Origin: Erysipelothrix sp.
Lineage (GTDB): Bacteria; Bacillota_I; Bacilli_A; Erysipelotrichales; Erysipelotrichaceae
Reading direction: 5' to 3'
NCBI GenBank assembly: GCA_018335655.1
Contig: JAGXRX010000017.1
Location: 1-33,678 of the forward strand
Length of the DNA stretch: 33,678 nucleotides
In this document: positions 1 through 6,563 of the stretch, piece after piece
How positions within the stretch are numbered: the stretch's first letter is position 1
Layout: every line of letters begins with the position of its first letter
Translations under genes and position numbers: made by a program
Notes under the pieces: model-generated
The model's input: only the letters and a program-made list of their open reading frames with translations
Databases searched by the model: none
What the model was told of the DNA's origin: nothing

Positions 1-72
1 GTGCTTATCACATGATTGATTGCATTTTCTAGAAGCATAATGTTCATCAGAGCGATTGAAAGGAGAACACTC

Positions 73-390
73 ATGAGCGAAAAGAATTCCACACCAGAAG
101 ACATTGAAAAGAATAAGGTTGTTGCCGCAATAGCCTACGCGATTTTCTTTGTTCCATTACTTGTTGACAAAGATTCTGAGTTTGGAAAGTTTCATGCAAA
201 TCAAGGACTTCTGTTACTGATTGTTTCTTTAGTTGGGAATGCTGTGCTTACGATTTCTATTGTTGGAATCTTGCTTGTTCCTGTTCTTAATATTATATTA
301 CTTGTCTTATTCATTATGGGCGTCGTTAATGCGATTAATGGACAAGCTAAAGAACTTCCTGTTATTGGAAAATATAGTCTTCTAAAATAA
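73..390 (+). CDS. Small multi-pass membrane protein, Tic20/DUF4870-like
   Basis: A 105-residue protein with a short charged N-terminus (MSEKNSTPEDIEKNK) and then about three hydrophobic segments: IAYAIFFVPLLV, LLLLIVSLVGNAVLTI and ILLVPVLNIILLVLF. The segment DSEFGKFHANQG between the first two resembles the 'FHA.QG/QA' stretch of DUF4870 and Tic20-like small membrane proteins. The function of that group in bacteria is not settled and nothing here defines it. I chose the ATG at 73 over the one at 16 because GAAAGGAG stands just upstream of it and the extra N-terminus is not hydrophobic or conserved-looking. It appears monocistronic, with a strong terminator 23 bp after the stop. Family placement rests on one motif and the membrane topology. 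Confidence 0.6.
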   Translation: MSEKNSTPEDIEKNKVVAAIAYAIFFVPLLVDKDSEFGKFHANQGLLLLIVSLVGNAVLTISIVGILLVPVLNIILLVLFIMGVVNAINGQAKELPVIGKYSLLK

Positions 391-412
391 ACTGTGTGAC
401 AGCAGACTTATG

Positions 413-435
413 AGCATCCTTAGGGATGCTTTTTT
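413..435 (+). terminator. Rho-independent terminator after the small membrane protein
   Basis: AGCATCC (413-419) pairs with GGATGCT (424-430) around a 4-nt loop, followed by a T run at 430-435. Confidence 0.85.
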
Positions 436-444
436 ACGTGGTTA

Positions 445-473
445 TATACAATCATCATCGACTCTTTTATAAT
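445..473 (+). promoter_or_regulatory. Probable promoter of the FAD oxidoreductase gene
   Basis: TATACA (445-450) and a perfect TATAAT (468-473) are separated by 17 bp, 23 bp before the ATG at 497 and just after the preceding terminator. The -35 matches the consensus only partly. Confidence 0.5.
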
Positions 474-496
474 GAATAAGATAGTGAGGAATATGT

Positions 497-1552
497 ATGC
501 GCCATGTGGATGTAGTCATAATAGGAGCAGGAATATCAGGAAGCATTCTCGCATTGTCTTTTCCTAAAACCTTTAGTGTGCTTGTACTTGATAAGAAACA
601 AAGACAAGATCCTCAATCTGGTTTTAAGAAACCTTGTGGTGGTTTACTTGCCCCTGATGCTCAGAAGACACTAAGTGCTTTAGGTTTAAGTATCCCAAAT
701 CATGTCCTTGCATCTCCACAAATGTTTAGTGTTAAGACTGTAGATTTCGTGTCAAAGAAGACACGTCATTACCAACGCCACTATGTAAATGTGGATCGTC
801 ACCGTTTAGATTTGTGGCTTATGAGTCAAGTTCCTCAACATATTAACTTAGAAGAAGGTTGTTTAGTAACCTTAATTGAAGAAACTAAAGAGAATGTACA
901 CATCACTTACCTTAAAGATGAACAAGAAGAAACTGTATCTTGTGCTTGGTGTATTGGAGCAGATGGTGCGAGTTCAATGGTAAGAAAGCTATGTGATGCT
1001 CCTAAGATTCGTCAGTATCTTGCGATTCAAGAAAAGTATTCTCTTAATGATATGAAGCCATTCTTAGGATGTTTCTTTAATCAAAATCTAACTGATAGTT
1101 ATGCATGGATTAATATTAAAGATGATACTTTAGAATTTGGTGCAGCATTACCTCTTCAAGATTCACTTAAAAGGTATGAAGCATTTAAAAAGCATATTAA
1201 AAATATCTCTATTGACTTAAGTCATCCTTTATCTAAAGAAGCGTGTCTAGTTAATTCACCAAAAAGACTTAGTGAGATATATTTAGGTAAAGGACGATTA
1301 CTTCTTGTAGGTGAAGCTGCTGGTTGGATCTCACCAAGTTCACTCGAAGGAATGAGTTATGCGATGGATAGTGCACTAAACCTATCTGAAGCATTTAAGA
1401 GTGATAATCCTCTTAGATCATATTATTTACTATCAAGACCACTTAAGTTTAAGATCTTTCTTAAACAGCTTAAATCGATTGTCTTGTTTACTCCTTGGAT
1501 TAGAAGACTTGTGATGATGAGTGGGATGGAAGCAGTGAAGATGAAGGATTAA
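497..1552 (+). CDS. FAD-dependent oxidoreductase, geranylgeranyl-reductase-like
   Basis: A 351-residue flavoprotein of the group that includes geranylgeranyl reductases and aromatic hydroxylases. Visible motifs: an N-terminal dinucleotide-binding fold VVIIGAGISGS (about residues 6-16), a CGGLLAPDA segment near residue 48 typical of the GGR family, the mid-protein GADGASSMVRK motif near 155, and the late FAD-contact segment LLVGEAAGWISPSSLEGMSYA near 275, where the SLEGM part also recalls GGR proteins. GGR enzymes saturate double bonds of prenyl chains. The mevalonate genes at 28.5-32.5 kb make a prenyl-type substrate conceivable, but they are far away and the substrate cannot be read from sequence. 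It has its own promoter and ends in a terminator whose 3' arm touches the distal end of the CRISPR array, with which it converges. The start is supported by GAGGA about 8 nt upstream. Confidence 0.75.
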   Translation: MRHVDVVIIGAGISGSILALSFPKTFSVLVLDKKQRQDPQSGFKKPCGGLLAPDAQKTLSALGLSIPNHVLASPQMFSVKTVDFVSKKTRHYQRHYVNVDRHRLDLWLMSQVPQHINLEEGCLVTLIEETKENVHITYLKDEQEETVSCAWCIGADGASSMVRKLCDAPKIRQYLAIQEKYSLNDMKPFLGCFFNQNLTDSYAWINIKDDTLEFGAALPLQDSLKRYEAFKKHIKNISIDLSHPLSKEACLVNSPKRLSEIYLGKGRLLLVGEAAGWISPSSLEGMSYAMDSALNLSEAFKSDNPLRSYYLLSRPLKFKIFLKQLKSIVLFTPWIRRLVMMSGMEAVKMKD

Positions 1553-1563
1553 TTGAGCAAAGT

Positions 1564-1593
1564 AAAGGACAACCACTAATTGGCTGTCCTTTT
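1564..1593. terminator. Bidirectional terminator between the oxidoreductase gene and the CRISPR array
   Basis: AAAGGACAACCA (1564-1575) pairs with TGGCTGTCCTTT (1581-1592) with one mismatch around a 5-nt loop, with T at 1590-1593. It serves the plus-strand gene clearly. Read on the minus strand it also stops the array transcript, though the T-run there is interrupted. Its last bases overlap the degenerate terminal CRISPR repeat. Confidence 0.75.
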
Positions 1594-1627
1594 AATTTCC
1601 TAGCAAAAAATCAGATGGTAACAAAAC
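1592..1627 (-). repeat. Degenerate terminal (leader-distal) CRISPR repeat
   Basis: The last 27 plus-strand bases match the consensus, but the outer nine read TTAATTTCC instead of GTTATGTCC. The crRNA-3' end of the repeat has therefore decayed and merged with the flanking terminator. This marks the oldest end of the array. Confidence 0.9.
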
Positions 1628-4335
1628 TTCTTCATGTGTATATGTCCTTGTTGCTTTGTTATGTCCTAGCAAAAAATCAGATGGTAACAAAACAACCTTA
1701 TTCATCATACCATTATGTATTGTGTTATGTCCTAGCAAAAAATCAGATGGTAACAAAACAGAATAGAAAAAGGAGCATCCATAATTTCAGTTATGTCCTA
1801 GCAAAAAATCAGATGGTAACAAAACACACAGTAATCAATTGGTCATGTTGCAATGGTTATGTTCTAGCAAAAAATCAGATGGTAACAAAACGAAAGTATT
1901 TGCCTGTCTTTGTATTGAATGGTTATGTCCTAGCAAAAAATCAGATGGTAACAAAACTAAGCTAGATAGCATTCGTGGTTTTGATCGGTTATGTCCTAGC
2001 AAAAAATCAGATGGTAACAAAACCAAGGTATCAGAGAAGATTCAAGAAACACCAGTTATGTCCTAGCAAAAAATCAGATGGTAACAAAACAGAGACTGTC
2101 TTATTTCGTACTGCGTGAATGTTATGTCCTAGCAAAAAATCAGATGGTAACAAAACTACGCTAACATGATTCTACGATCGGTCTTAGTTATGTCCTAGCA
2201 AAAAATCAGATGGTAACAAAACCCCTTTTGCCGACTAATGTTGTCGGTTCTTGTTATGTCCTAGCAAAAAATCAGATGGTAACAAAACCAGAAGATATGT
2301 TGGCAAGTATATTTCAAAGTTATGTCCTAGCAAAAAATCAGATGGTAACAAAACCAGAAGATATGTTGGCAAGTATATTTCAAAGTTATGTCCTAGCAAA
2401 AAATCAGATGGTAACAAAACCAGAAGATATGTTGGCAAGTATATTTCAAAGTTATGTCCTAGCAAAAAATCAGATGGTAACAAAACACCAGTAGTAGACA
2501 TTGTTGATTTTCTTCAGTTATGTCCTAGCAAAAAATCAGATGGTAACAAAACTATGCCAGTAGGATATAGACCTGTGCAAAAGTTATGTCCTAGCAAAAA
2601 ATCAGATGGTAACAAAACTAGTGATACATTTGATACTCTACCCTTAGAGTTATGTCCTAGCAAAAAATCAGATGGTAACAAAACCGAACTTAACTCAATT
2701 AAAACTCGACAAATGTTATGTCCTAGCAAAAAATCAGATGGTAACAAAACAGCAAAGAGTAGTAACGATAGAAGAAACACGTTATGTCCTAGCAAAAAAT
2801 CAGATGGTAACAAAACGCAATGCCATCGTATATCGCAAGAATCAAAGTTATGTCCTAGCAAAAAATCAGATGGTAACAAAACCATGCCCCTCATAGAATT
2901 GTTGCCAGATTGGTTATGTCCTAGCAAAAAATCAGATGGTAACAAAACATGAAAGATTTAATAATCACATTAAGCGGTGTTATGTCCTAGCAAAAAATCA
3001 GATGGTAACAAAACAATGTTAAAGCAACTGAACCTGTGACTGATGTTATGTCCTAGCAAAAAATCAGATGGTAACAAAACCAAGGTATCAGAGAAGATTC
3101 AAGAAACACCAGTTATGTCCTAGCAAAAAATCAGATGGTAACAAAACAGAGACTGTCTTATTTCGTACTGCGTGAATGTTATGTCCTAGCAAAAAATCAG
3201 ATGGTAACAAAACATCAGATGACCGCAAGAGTTTTATATACACGTTATGTCCTAGCAAAAAATCAGATGGTAACAAAACTAGTGATACATTTGATACTCT
3301 ACCCTTAGAGTTATGTCCTAGCAAAAAATCAGATGGTAACAAAACCAACCCATTGATTCTTATCTTCATCAAAATGTTATGTCCTAGCAAAAAATCAGAT
3401 GGTAACAAAACCTCACGCATAGGAAATTGTAGTGCAATTCTGTTATGTCCTAGCAAAAAATCAGATGGTAACAAAACATTCGCGACTGTCATAATAACGC
3501 TGAACTTGTTATGTCCTAGCAAAAAATCAGATGGTAACAAAACAGCTTCTGCACCTGTTAAAGTTTTAAAATTGTTATGTCCTAGCAAAAAATCAGATGG
3601 TAACAAAACGCACGAGTACATTGGTATGGCAAGGTTATGGTTATGTCCTAGCAAAAAATCAGATGGTAACAAAACCATTAACATCAATTTCTAGTAGTCG
3701 CTCTTGTTATGTCCTAGCAAAAAATCAGATGGTAACAAAACGTATCTTCTTTTTCATGACTATTGTGTTGTGTTATGTCCTAGCAAAAAATCAGATGGTA
3801 ACAAAACCCTTAACTGTTACGATCACTTGTTTATCTAGTTATGTCCTAGCAAAAAATCAGATGGTAACAAAACATTGTGAGCAGTCAAGTAATTTAGATA
3901 ATTGTTATGTCCTAGCAAAAAATCAGATGGTAACAAAACAAGTAGCGATAATGTCATCTATGATTTCCTGTTATGTCCTAGCAAAAAATCAGATGGTAAC
4001 AAAACTCACATCTTTAGCACTCTTTTGCGTGTCTTGTTATGTCCTAGCAAAAAATCAGATGGTAACAAAACAATCTATAAATGCATATAGAATAGAAAAG
4101 GGTTATGTCCTAGCAAAAAATCAGATGGTAACAAAACCTGAATAACTATTGATTACTATACATTAAAGTTATGTCCTAGCAAAAAATCAGATGGTAACAA
4201 AACATTTTACTTTAGTTCATCCCTTGTCTTGCTGTTATGTCCTAGCAAAAAATCAGATGGTAACAAAACAAAAGGAATACTAACTAACTATATCAATTTG
4301 TTATGTCCTAGCAAAAAATCAGATGGTAACAAAAC
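1592..4335 (-). CRISPR. Type II-A CRISPR array: 42 repeats, 41 spacers, transcribed on the minus strand
   Basis: Repeats are 36 bp. In the crRNA sense (minus strand) each starts GTTTTGTTACC, contains a run of six T and ends GCTAGGACATAAC. The period is 66 bp with 30-bp spacers, except two 31-bp spacers at 2024-2054 and 3081-3111. Orientation is set by three independent facts: the tracrRNA anti-repeat pairs with the minus-strand repeat, the leader with ATTTGAG lies at the 4336 side, and the repeat at the opposite end (1592-1627) is degenerate. Repeats are otherwise identical; the one at 1856 has C to T at its eighth plus-strand base. Only 36 spacers are distinct. One occurs three times in tandem (2289, 2355, 2421), the neighbours at 2024 and 2091 recur at 3081 and 3148, and the one at 2619 recurs at 3280. 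Open frames across the array are artefacts of the 66-bp (22-codon) period. Confidence 0.99.
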
Positions 4336-4381
4336 CTCAAATATATTCTATCATATAGTAAATTTGAGTGCTATTTAGAAT
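4336..4381 (-). promoter_or_regulatory. CRISPR leader with ATTTGAG leader-anchoring sequence
   Basis: Only 46 bp separate the csn2 stop from the first repeat. On the minus strand the leader ends in ATTTGAG (4342-4336) directly against the repeat. This is the leader-anchoring sequence known to direct Cas1-Cas2 insertion in streptococcal type II-A arrays. A mirror copy, CTCAAAT on the minus strand, lies at 4368-4362 and makes an inverted repeat. Between them are -10-like hexamers, TATGAT (4355-4350) and TAGAAT (4350-4345). No convincing -35 is seen, so the array promoter is only suggested; it would start transcription at about the leader-repeat border. Confidence 0.85.
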
Positions 4382-5287
4382 CTAAAATTGCTTGAGAAGT
4401 CCATGATTGTTCAAATTTTGTTCGATGCTGTGCTGAATATTTGTTTTGAATTCTTCCATTGGAGTGAATTCTTGATTTAGTCGAGTCATAAGTTCATAAC
4501 ACTGTTGTGGATCTGAAAAATCAGTTACAGTATTCCCAAAATAAACTATATTGTCGATATTTATATTAGTCAGAAGAACTTCCGAATCAAGAATAATATG
4601 CACATTTCTTTCAGTTTCTGCAATAAGGTTTAATAGTGAAGTATCAATTTCACTCTTTACAACTACAAGCCAAAATTCCAATTGATAATGTTGTTTTGCA
4701 ATCTCATTAATTATCTTAATAATAAACATAACTGTTTCATCATAATTAATATCTATTGAAATTGCTTGCGCATCATCCTTATAAACTATAGCTTCTATAA
4801 GTTTTGAAAATAGTTTTGTGTTTAAATCATTCATCTGATACCTTAACGATATAGAATCAAAATTAATCTGATGTTTATTGTTAAGTGATTCTGACTCAAA
4901 TAATCCAATAACTTGTTTCATCATCATATATTGATCGTCAAACTCTACTTCCATAAGTAATGTTTCTATATGTTTTAGAAATATCGATTTTGATCCAAGT
5001 TTTAGCTCATCATCCAAATCAATCCATGGGTGAATTAAATATAAAGTATTTTCCTTAAGATTAACTTCTCTCTCATTTAGTTTTATGTATTCAAATCTTT
5101 GAACTTCCTCTTGATAATCACTGCTATTTCGTTTCTGAAATGAAGAATAAATTTGCCTCAAAAAGTGTTCTTTTCTTTTTCGCTTGTGACCTAATAGTAC
5201 TTTGAACTTATCTACTCTTAAGTCAACTTCTTTTGTTTTGATTTGTTTCACTTTACCCTTTCTATAGCACAAGCATAGCTTGTTCAT
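4382..5287 (-). CDS. csn2: Csn2-family type II-A adaptation protein (long variant)
   Basis: Csn2 forms ring-like tetramers that bind DNA ends and helps Cas9 and Cas1-Cas2 acquire spacers. The call rests mainly on position, as the fourth cas gene after cas9-cas1-cas2 and directly before the leader. It is supported by a Csn2-like layout: a beta-rich N-terminus with a degenerate phosphate-loop-like LLGHKRKRKEHF near residue 31, an acidic helical middle (IHPWIDLDDELKL to about residue 200), and a C-terminal alpha/beta part with LEFWLVVVKS and NVHIILDSEVLL. At 301 residues it is longer than the classical form of about 220 and fits one of the long Csn2 subfamilies. The ATG at 5287 overlaps cas2 by 26 bp with no clear ribosome binding site. 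A GTG at 5251 (289 residues) follows AAAGGG at good spacing and clears the cas2 stop, so it may be the true start. Confidence 0.8.
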   Translation of the reverse strand: MNKLCLCYRKGKVKQIKTKEVDLRVDKFKVLLGHKRKRKEHFLRQIYSSFQKRNSSDYQEEVQRFEYIKLNEREVNLKENTLYLIHPWIDLDDELKLGSKSIFLKHIETLLMEVEFDDQYMMMKQVIGLFESESLNNKHQINFDSISLRYQMNDLNTKLFSKLIEAIVYKDDAQAISIDINYDETVMFIIKIINEIAKQHYQLEFWLVVVKSEIDTSLLNLIAETERNVHIILDSEVLLTNINIDNIVYFGNTVTDFSDPQQCYELMTRLNQEFTPMEEFKTNIQHSIEQNLNNHGLLKQF

Positions 5288-5585
5288 TAACTAGAGATTC
5301 TTGTCTAGACATACCGCCAACAATAATCTCCATCTTTTTGTATTGTGTCTCTGTGACAACCATAATTCTTATTTGACCAGCAGAGGGCACATTTCTTTTT
5401 AGAATATCTACATGATTTTTTGCAGCATCACGATTGTTAAAAATCTTAGAGTATACCGAATACTGCATCATCATATATCCACCTTTTATTAAATACTTTC
5501 TAAACTTATTATAAATTCTTACATCTTTCTTACTCACCATAGGTAAATCAAAGAATAGAATTAATCTCATAAAGTCATAGATCAT
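5262..5585 (-). CDS. cas2: CRISPR-associated endonuclease-fold protein Cas2
   Basis: A 107-residue Cas2. It dimerises and bridges two Cas1 dimers to form the spacer integrase. The N-terminal strand MRLILFFDLP with its conserved Asp, then KFRKYLIKGGYMMMQYSVYSK, are hallmark segments of type II Cas2, followed by the ferredoxin-like RIMVVTETQYKKMEIIVG. The listed ATG overlaps the cas1 stop as ATGA, which suggests translational coupling. A second in-frame ATG at 5570 would start the protein exactly at MRLILFF, the usual family start, so the first five residues are uncertain. It sits inside the minus-strand cas1-cas2-csn2 run. Confidence 0.97.
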   Translation of the reverse strand: MIYDFMRLILFFDLPMVSKKDVRIYNKFRKYLIKGGYMMMQYSVYSKIFNNRDAAKNHVDILKRNVPSAGQIRIMVVTETQYKKMEIIVGGMSRQESLVNEQAMLVL

Positions 5586-6463
5586 GTCACTATTGGAAAT
5601 GCCAATGATGAATCAGCATCAAAGTATTTAATAATTGATTCTACCATTAGATTCATAGCATTAAAAATGGTATGTGTTTGGTAATTTATTTCGATTTTTT
5701 CAGTGGTGAGCTGAATCAAAGCTTTTCTATGTTCTTGTGTAAATTCATTTGCATATCTTAGATGATCATAAACATAACTATCAATAATAGGTCTAAAAGG
5801 TTCAATGATATCATCACTTAGGTTGAACATGTTTGATGGTCCTTTATGAAATATGCCAAGTGATGCATTTAGTCCTTTTGAATAAATAATCTTACTTATT
5901 TGTGATCGAATAATGGCGTAGCCATAATTTAATCCCGCATTAACAACATCATTCTCAAATCTAATGAAATCACTACCAAACATAAGGTTGAAGTACATCT
6001 TTGCTGCAAGCCCTTCTCTATTCCCAGGATCGCCAGCTTCTACTTCGTCGATAAATGATTCTATTCTAATTACTCGTGGATCATTAATTTTCTTAGACTT
6101 AAGAGTCTGAACTTGATTATAGATTTTTGCCTTAATTATCATTTGATGTAGTAGTTTCTTCTTATCTTCTTCCCACTCTATTTGCCTTCTTAAAACCAAA
6201 GACATTGTATGATGGGCACTATGTGGAATCATCATCATTTTGGGTTGATGATCAACTCCACACACAACAACATTAATATTATTTTCAGCACATTGATTTA
6301 ATAATTGAACAGTCATGGACATTTTGTAGTTATCACATATCAGAGAGTTAATGTCTTTAAGTGGTATTAGAATCTCTTGATCATCGTTAAGATGCACTTT
6401 CAGATTATCTAAATATAAACTTAGTCTTTGACTCTCTTCAATGTAGATTACTCTCCAGCCCAT
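5582..6463 (-). CDS. cas1: CRISPR integrase Cas1 (type II)
   Basis: A 293-residue Cas1, the metal-dependent integrase that inserts protospacers at the leader-repeat junction. The N-terminal beta domain starts MGWRVIYIEESQRL, and the helical catalytic domain carries the three metal ligands: Glu150 in NREGLAAKMYF, His206 in GIFHKGPSN and Glu221 in SDDIIEPFRP. The length is typical for type II. The ATG at 6463 is preceded by AGAGG at a good distance, and that ribosome binding site directly follows the U-tract of the tracrRNA terminator. No separate promoter is visible in front of cas1, so expression of cas1-cas2-csn2 probably depends on transcription passing that terminator. Confidence 0.98.
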   Translation of the reverse strand: MGWRVIYIEESQRLSLYLDNLKVHLNDDQEILIPLKDINSLICDNYKMSMTVQLLNQCAENNINVVVCGVDHQPKMMMIPHSAHHTMSLVLRRQIEWEEDKKKLLHQMIIKAKIYNQVQTLKSKKINDPRVIRIESFIDEVEAGDPGNREGLAAKMYFNLMFGSDFIRFENDVVNAGLNYGYAIIRSQISKIIYSKGLNASLGIFHKGPSNMFNLSDDIIEPFRPIIDSYVYDHLRYANEFTQEHRKALIQLTTEKIEINYQTHTIFNAMNLMVESIIKYFDADSSLAFPIVT

Positions 6464-6475
6464 AGATCCTCTAAC

Positions 6476-6497
6476 AAAAAGAGTCCCAGAGGGACTC
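6476..6497 (-). terminator. tracrRNA intrinsic terminator, directly before the cas1 ribosome binding site
   Basis: A 7-bp GC-rich stem (6497-6491 with 6487-6481), a 3-nt loop and five U (6480-6476). The cas1 AGAGG signal begins two bases later. Transcripts from the cas9 promoter must also pass it to reach cas1. Confidence 0.9.
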
Positions 6498-6561
6498 GAT
6501 TTCGGGATAAACCCTTGTTTTGTTAGGTCATCTGTATTTTTTGCTAGGACACAAATTACCT
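6476..6561 (-). ncRNA. tracrRNA
   Basis: Read on the minus strand. The anti-repeat (about 6551-6517) pairs with the crRNA-sense repeat: a 9-bp lower stem at GUUUUGUUA, an internal loop of 1 against 3 nt, 6 bp, a one-base bulge on the tracrRNA side, and 16 bp through the U6 tract to GGACA. Next come ACAA, the nexus hairpin GGG-UUUAU-CCC (6514-6504), the linker GAAAUC, and the terminator hairpin GAGUCCC-UCU-GGGACUC (6497-6481) with U5 at 6480-6476. The nexus plus GAAAUC linker is the architecture seen with the S. thermophilus CRISPR1 Cas9. The 5' end near 6561 is inferred from the promoter at 6568-6596, giving about 86 nt. Confidence 0.93.
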
Positions 6562-6563
6562 AT

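Noticed and set aside
1615-4145. Several open frames on both strands, with repeating SYVLAKNQMVTK or VLLPSDFLLGHN units, looking like repeat proteins
   Set aside because: They are translations of the CRISPR array: the 66-bp unit is divisible by three, so frames stay open. No ribosome binding sites are associated with them.
1592-4335. Reading the array as transcribed on the plus strand (repeat beginning GTTATGTCC)
   Set aside because: The tracrRNA anti-repeat, the ATTTGAG leader at the 4336 end and the degenerate repeat at 1592 all require minus-strand transcription.
1592-4335. Self-targeting spacers within the window
   Set aside because: By eye I saw no match of a spacer to other parts of the window, but this was not exhaustive; an alignment of all 36 spacers on both strands would decide.
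6464-6563. tracrRNA on the plus strand of the cas9-cas1 gap
   Set aside because: Downstream of the anti-repeat on that strand is only AT-rich cas9 tail with no nexus or terminator; the minus strand gives a complete tracrRNA.
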